From Pseudomonadota bacterium (GTDB lineage Bacteria > Pseudomonadota > Alphaproteobacteria > JAAXGF01), in assembly GCA_022563655.1 (NCBI GenBank), contig JADFMW010000021.1, forward strand, positions 1 through 5,412: a DNA stretch of 5,412 nucleotides. The letters run 5' to 3'. The notes below the pieces were generated by a model that saw nothing but the letters and a program-made list of their open reading frames with translations, did no database searches and was not told where the DNA came from. Both the position numbers and the translations under genes were made by a program. Positions within the stretch are counted from its first letter, which is position 1. Every line of letters begins with the position of its first letter. Shown piece after piece: positions 4,202 through 5,412 of this stretch.

Positions 4202-4618
4202 ATGGTGGCTGAAATCATGAACCAGCCTACGGGGGGCTTGCAGGGCACCGCTCTCGTACCGGCGCTTGGCCGGCGCCTTCAGCCGGTTGCCGCCACGTCG
4301 GTCGCGCGGCTGCGGGCGATCGGCGCCAAGCCGGGCGATGGCCGGGCGGCCTCGCCCGCGTGGGAGCACGACGATGTCGCGCGCCCGTTCAGCGTGCCCG
4401 CCCCGCGCGAGGTGCCGGCCCGCGCCCAAGGCCGCGAGGGCGGCGCGCTCGCCCCGTCGTGGCCCCCGTTCGTGGTTCAGAACCTCGCCCAGCAGCTCGC
4501 TCCCGAGCCCGAGCTGGACGAGCAAGAGTCCCAGGCCGCGCGGCTCGTCTACCGCGCTGCGGCCGAGCGCGGCACCGTCTACCTCGGCGTCGTCGCGCCG
4601 GTCGACATCGTCGTATAG
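4202..4618 (+). CDS. Unrecognised small protein, 138 aa
   Basis: I do not recognise this protein. Third codon positions are overwhelmingly G or C throughout, as in the proven genes, and AGGGA at a 9-nt spacing supports the ATG at 4202 (alternatives: GTG 4181, ATG 4217). The N-terminal two thirds (residues 8-88) are rich in Ala, Pro, Arg and Gly and look disordered. The C-terminal part (about 86-138) looks more conserved in style: W-P-P-F-V-V-Q-N-L-A-Q-Q-L, an acidic stretch P-E-P-E-L-D-E-Q-E, a likely helix A-A-R-L-V-Y-R-A-A-A-E-R, and a hydrophobic end Y-L-G-V-V-A-P-V-D-I-V-V. There is no signal peptide, membrane segment or cysteine. The C-terminal tail could dock onto a partner, which is inference only. 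It has its own structured promoter region shared back to back with the PAS-GGDEF-EAL gene and converges on the LysE gene 60 bp away. Confidence 0.72.
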   Translation: MVAEIMNQPTGGLQGTALVPALGRRLQPVAATSVARLRAIGAKPGDGRAASPAWEHDDVARPFSVPAPREVPARAQGREGGALAPSWPPFVVQNLAQQLAPEPELDEQESQAARLVYRAAAERGTVYLGVVAPVDIVV

Positions 4619-4661
4619 CAGGCGCCGCGCATCTCTTGCCCCCGGCTTTTGCCCTCGGCGG

Positions 4662-4676
4662 CCGCCGCGCCGGCGG
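4662..4676. terminator. GC-rich hairpin between the convergent 138-aa and LysE genes
   Basis: CCGCCG (4662-4667) and CGGCGG (4671-4676) form a perfect 6-bp stem with a CGC loop in the 60-bp gap between two converging genes. No T-tract follows on either strand, so it is at best a weak or Rho-assisted bidirectional terminator. Confidence 0.25.
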
Positions 4677-4678
4677 TG

Positions 4679-5308
4679 CTATGACAGCCGAAACGCCCCG
4701 GAGATCAGGGCGCCAACCCCGAATGCCGCGATCAGCGCCCCGGACCCTCGGTTGACCCAGCGCAGGGCGCCCGGCCCGATGCGGTCGCGGTAGGCGCCGA
4801 CCCCGCCGCTCAATCCCAACCACCACAACGCCGAACCGAGGAAAACGCCGAGCACCAGCACGCTCGCGGCGAGGTAGCCGGCGCGTGTGCCGACGAGCCC
4901 CAGGGTGGAGAAGACCGCCGCGAAGGAGAGGATCGTCGTGGGGTTTGTCAGCGTCAGGAACAACGTCGAGGCGTAGGCGCCGAACAGCGAGTTGACTTGC
5001 GGCTGCCCGGCCTCGCGGGCGGGCGCGGCGAGAAAGGTCCTGAGCCCGAGAAGGCACAGCACGGCACCGCCGATCAGCCGCAGCCAGGCGCCATGGCCGA
5101 TCAGCACATCCGAGACGACGGTGAGACCGAAGGCGGCGACGCACCCGTAGAGCGCGTCCGCCATCGCCGCCCCGAGGCCGGAGAGCAAGCCCACCGATCG
5201 GCCGTGCACGAGCGTTCGGCGCACGCACAGCACCCCGATCGGCCCCACGGGCGCGGCGATCAAGAAGCCGACGATCAGCCCTTTGAGTAAGAAGACGACG
5301 TTCGCCAT
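4679..5308 (-). CDS. LysE/RhtB-family amino-acid exporter, 209 aa
   Basis: An inner-membrane protein of the LysE translocator family (usual length 190-220 aa), which exports amino acids or similar small molecules by proton exchange. About six hydrophobic segments are visible (roughly 6-28, 39-62, 68-94, 112-136, 143-167, 183-205). Family landmarks are A-P-V-G-P-I-G-V-L (19-27, in the place of the common P-G-P motif), G-L-G-A-A-M-A-D-A-L-Y-G (44-55), L-T-N-P-T-T-I-L-S-F (120-129) and a last helix beginning L-R-W-V-N-R-G-S-G-A-L. The ATG at 5308 gives the standard short N-terminus before the first helix. Only a weak AGG-type ribosome binding site precedes it. The probable end of another minus-strand gene lies 17 bp upstream, so the two may be co-transcribed. 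The substrate cannot be told from sequence. LysE genes often sit next to a LysR regulator, but the one here is 3.2 kb away. Confidence 0.9.
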   Translation of the reverse strand: MANVVFLLKGLIVGFLIAAPVGPIGVLCVRRTLVHGRSVGLLSGLGAAMADALYGCVAAFGLTVVSDVLIGHGAWLRLIGGAVLCLLGLRTFLAAPAREAGQPQVNSLFGAYASTLFLTLTNPTTILSFAAVFSTLGLVGTRAGYLAASVLVLGVFLGSALWWLGLSGGVGAYRDRIGPGALRWVNRGSGALIAAFGVGALISGAFRLS

Positions 5309-5325
5309 TGCCCGCAGCCTGGAGT

Positions 5326-5412
5326 CTAGCCCGCATTTCTCACCAGGATGCGGTCGTCACGGGGCAGAGACGCCGACAGGCCAGGAAACGTGCGCAGCGC
5401 GATGCGGCACAT
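5326..5412 (-). CDS. 3' end of an unidentified minus-strand gene (partial)
   Basis: One minus-strand frame is open from the right edge to a TAG at 5326-5328 and gives 28 residues ending D-D-R-I-L-V-R-N-A-G. Most third positions (22 of 28) are G or C, as expected for a gene here, and the other two minus-strand frames close within the same stretch. The stop lies 17 bp before the LysE start, a normal operon spacing. The fragment is too short to identify, and a non-coding stretch that is open by chance remains possible. Confidence 0.4.
   Translation of the reverse strand: MCRIALRTFPGLSASLPRDDRILVRNAG

Noticed and set aside
538..5308. LysR regulator and LysE exporter as a regulator-target pair
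   Set aside because: LysR/LysE pairs are normally adjacent and divergent. Here they are separated by about 3.2 kb and three other genes, and the LysR protein is of GcvA type rather than ArgP/LysG type.
4389..5336. 315-aa minus-strand open frame across the LysE gene
   Set aside because: Extremely Arg-rich and with no recognisable domain. It overlaps the LysE gene in a different frame and runs antisense into the 138-aa gene.
1..5412. A novel multi-gene defence or biosynthetic system
   Set aside because: No nuclease, methylase, helicase, reverse transcriptase, toxin-antitoxin or biosynthetic enzyme is encoded. The genes are common regulatory and transport families in opposite orientations.

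Overview
The window comes from a GC-rich bacterial chromosome. Codon third positions are almost all G or C in the real genes. Two DUF1127 small proteins, a GcvA-type LysR regulator, a PAS-GGDEF-EAL protein and a LysE-family exporter together suggest an alphaproteobacterium, perhaps Rhodospirillales or Hyphomicrobiales/Rhizobiales. That placement is inferred from gene families and base composition only. I see no mobile element, CRISPR array, tRNA or rRNA, and no phage or toxin/defence cluster. It reads as ordinary chromosomal housekeeping and regulatory sequence with some well-structured intergenic regions.

Layout from left to right: (1) the probable 3' end of a plus-strand gene, whose tail resembles a LuxR-type HTH (2-190). 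(2) A 47-aa DUF1127 protein (+, 305-448) with a strong intrinsic terminator (474-508). (3) A GcvA-like LysR regulator (-, 538-1458) with a T-N11-A dyad just before its start. (4) A 344-bp intergenic region leading into a second, longer DUF1127 protein of 96 aa (+, 1803-2093). (5) A PAS-GGDEF-EAL protein (-, 2090-3844) whose stop codon shares a CTAG tetramer with the stop of the second DUF1127 gene. (6) A 357-bp divergent region whose 180-bp core (4021-4200) is only 31% GC and holds several dyads, TTAA-type half-sites and a TTGACA box. (7) An unrecognised 138-aa protein (+, 4202-4618). (8) A LysE/RhtB-type amino-acid exporter (-, 4679-5308). (9) A probable 3' end of another minus-strand gene (5326-5412), 17 bp upstream of the exporter.

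From the first DUF1127 gene through the exporter, neighbouring genes alternate in strand, so most are single-gene transcription units arranged in convergent and divergent pairs. The only possible operon is the right-edge partial gene with the LysE gene. Functionally there are three themes: small DUF1127 proteins of the kind often tied to stress or RNA metabolism, c-di-GMP turnover (a degenerate cyclase fused to a phosphodiesterase that looks intact), and amino-acid control and export (GcvA-like regulator, LysE). Nothing shows that these act as one system.

The best leads are: a matching TTGTCG-N14-GCCTAT element upstream of both DUF1127 genes; the APERF replacement of GGDEF beside a complete EAL site; and the AT-rich divergent promoter region, where a perfect dyad covers the proposed -10 of the 138-aa gene.
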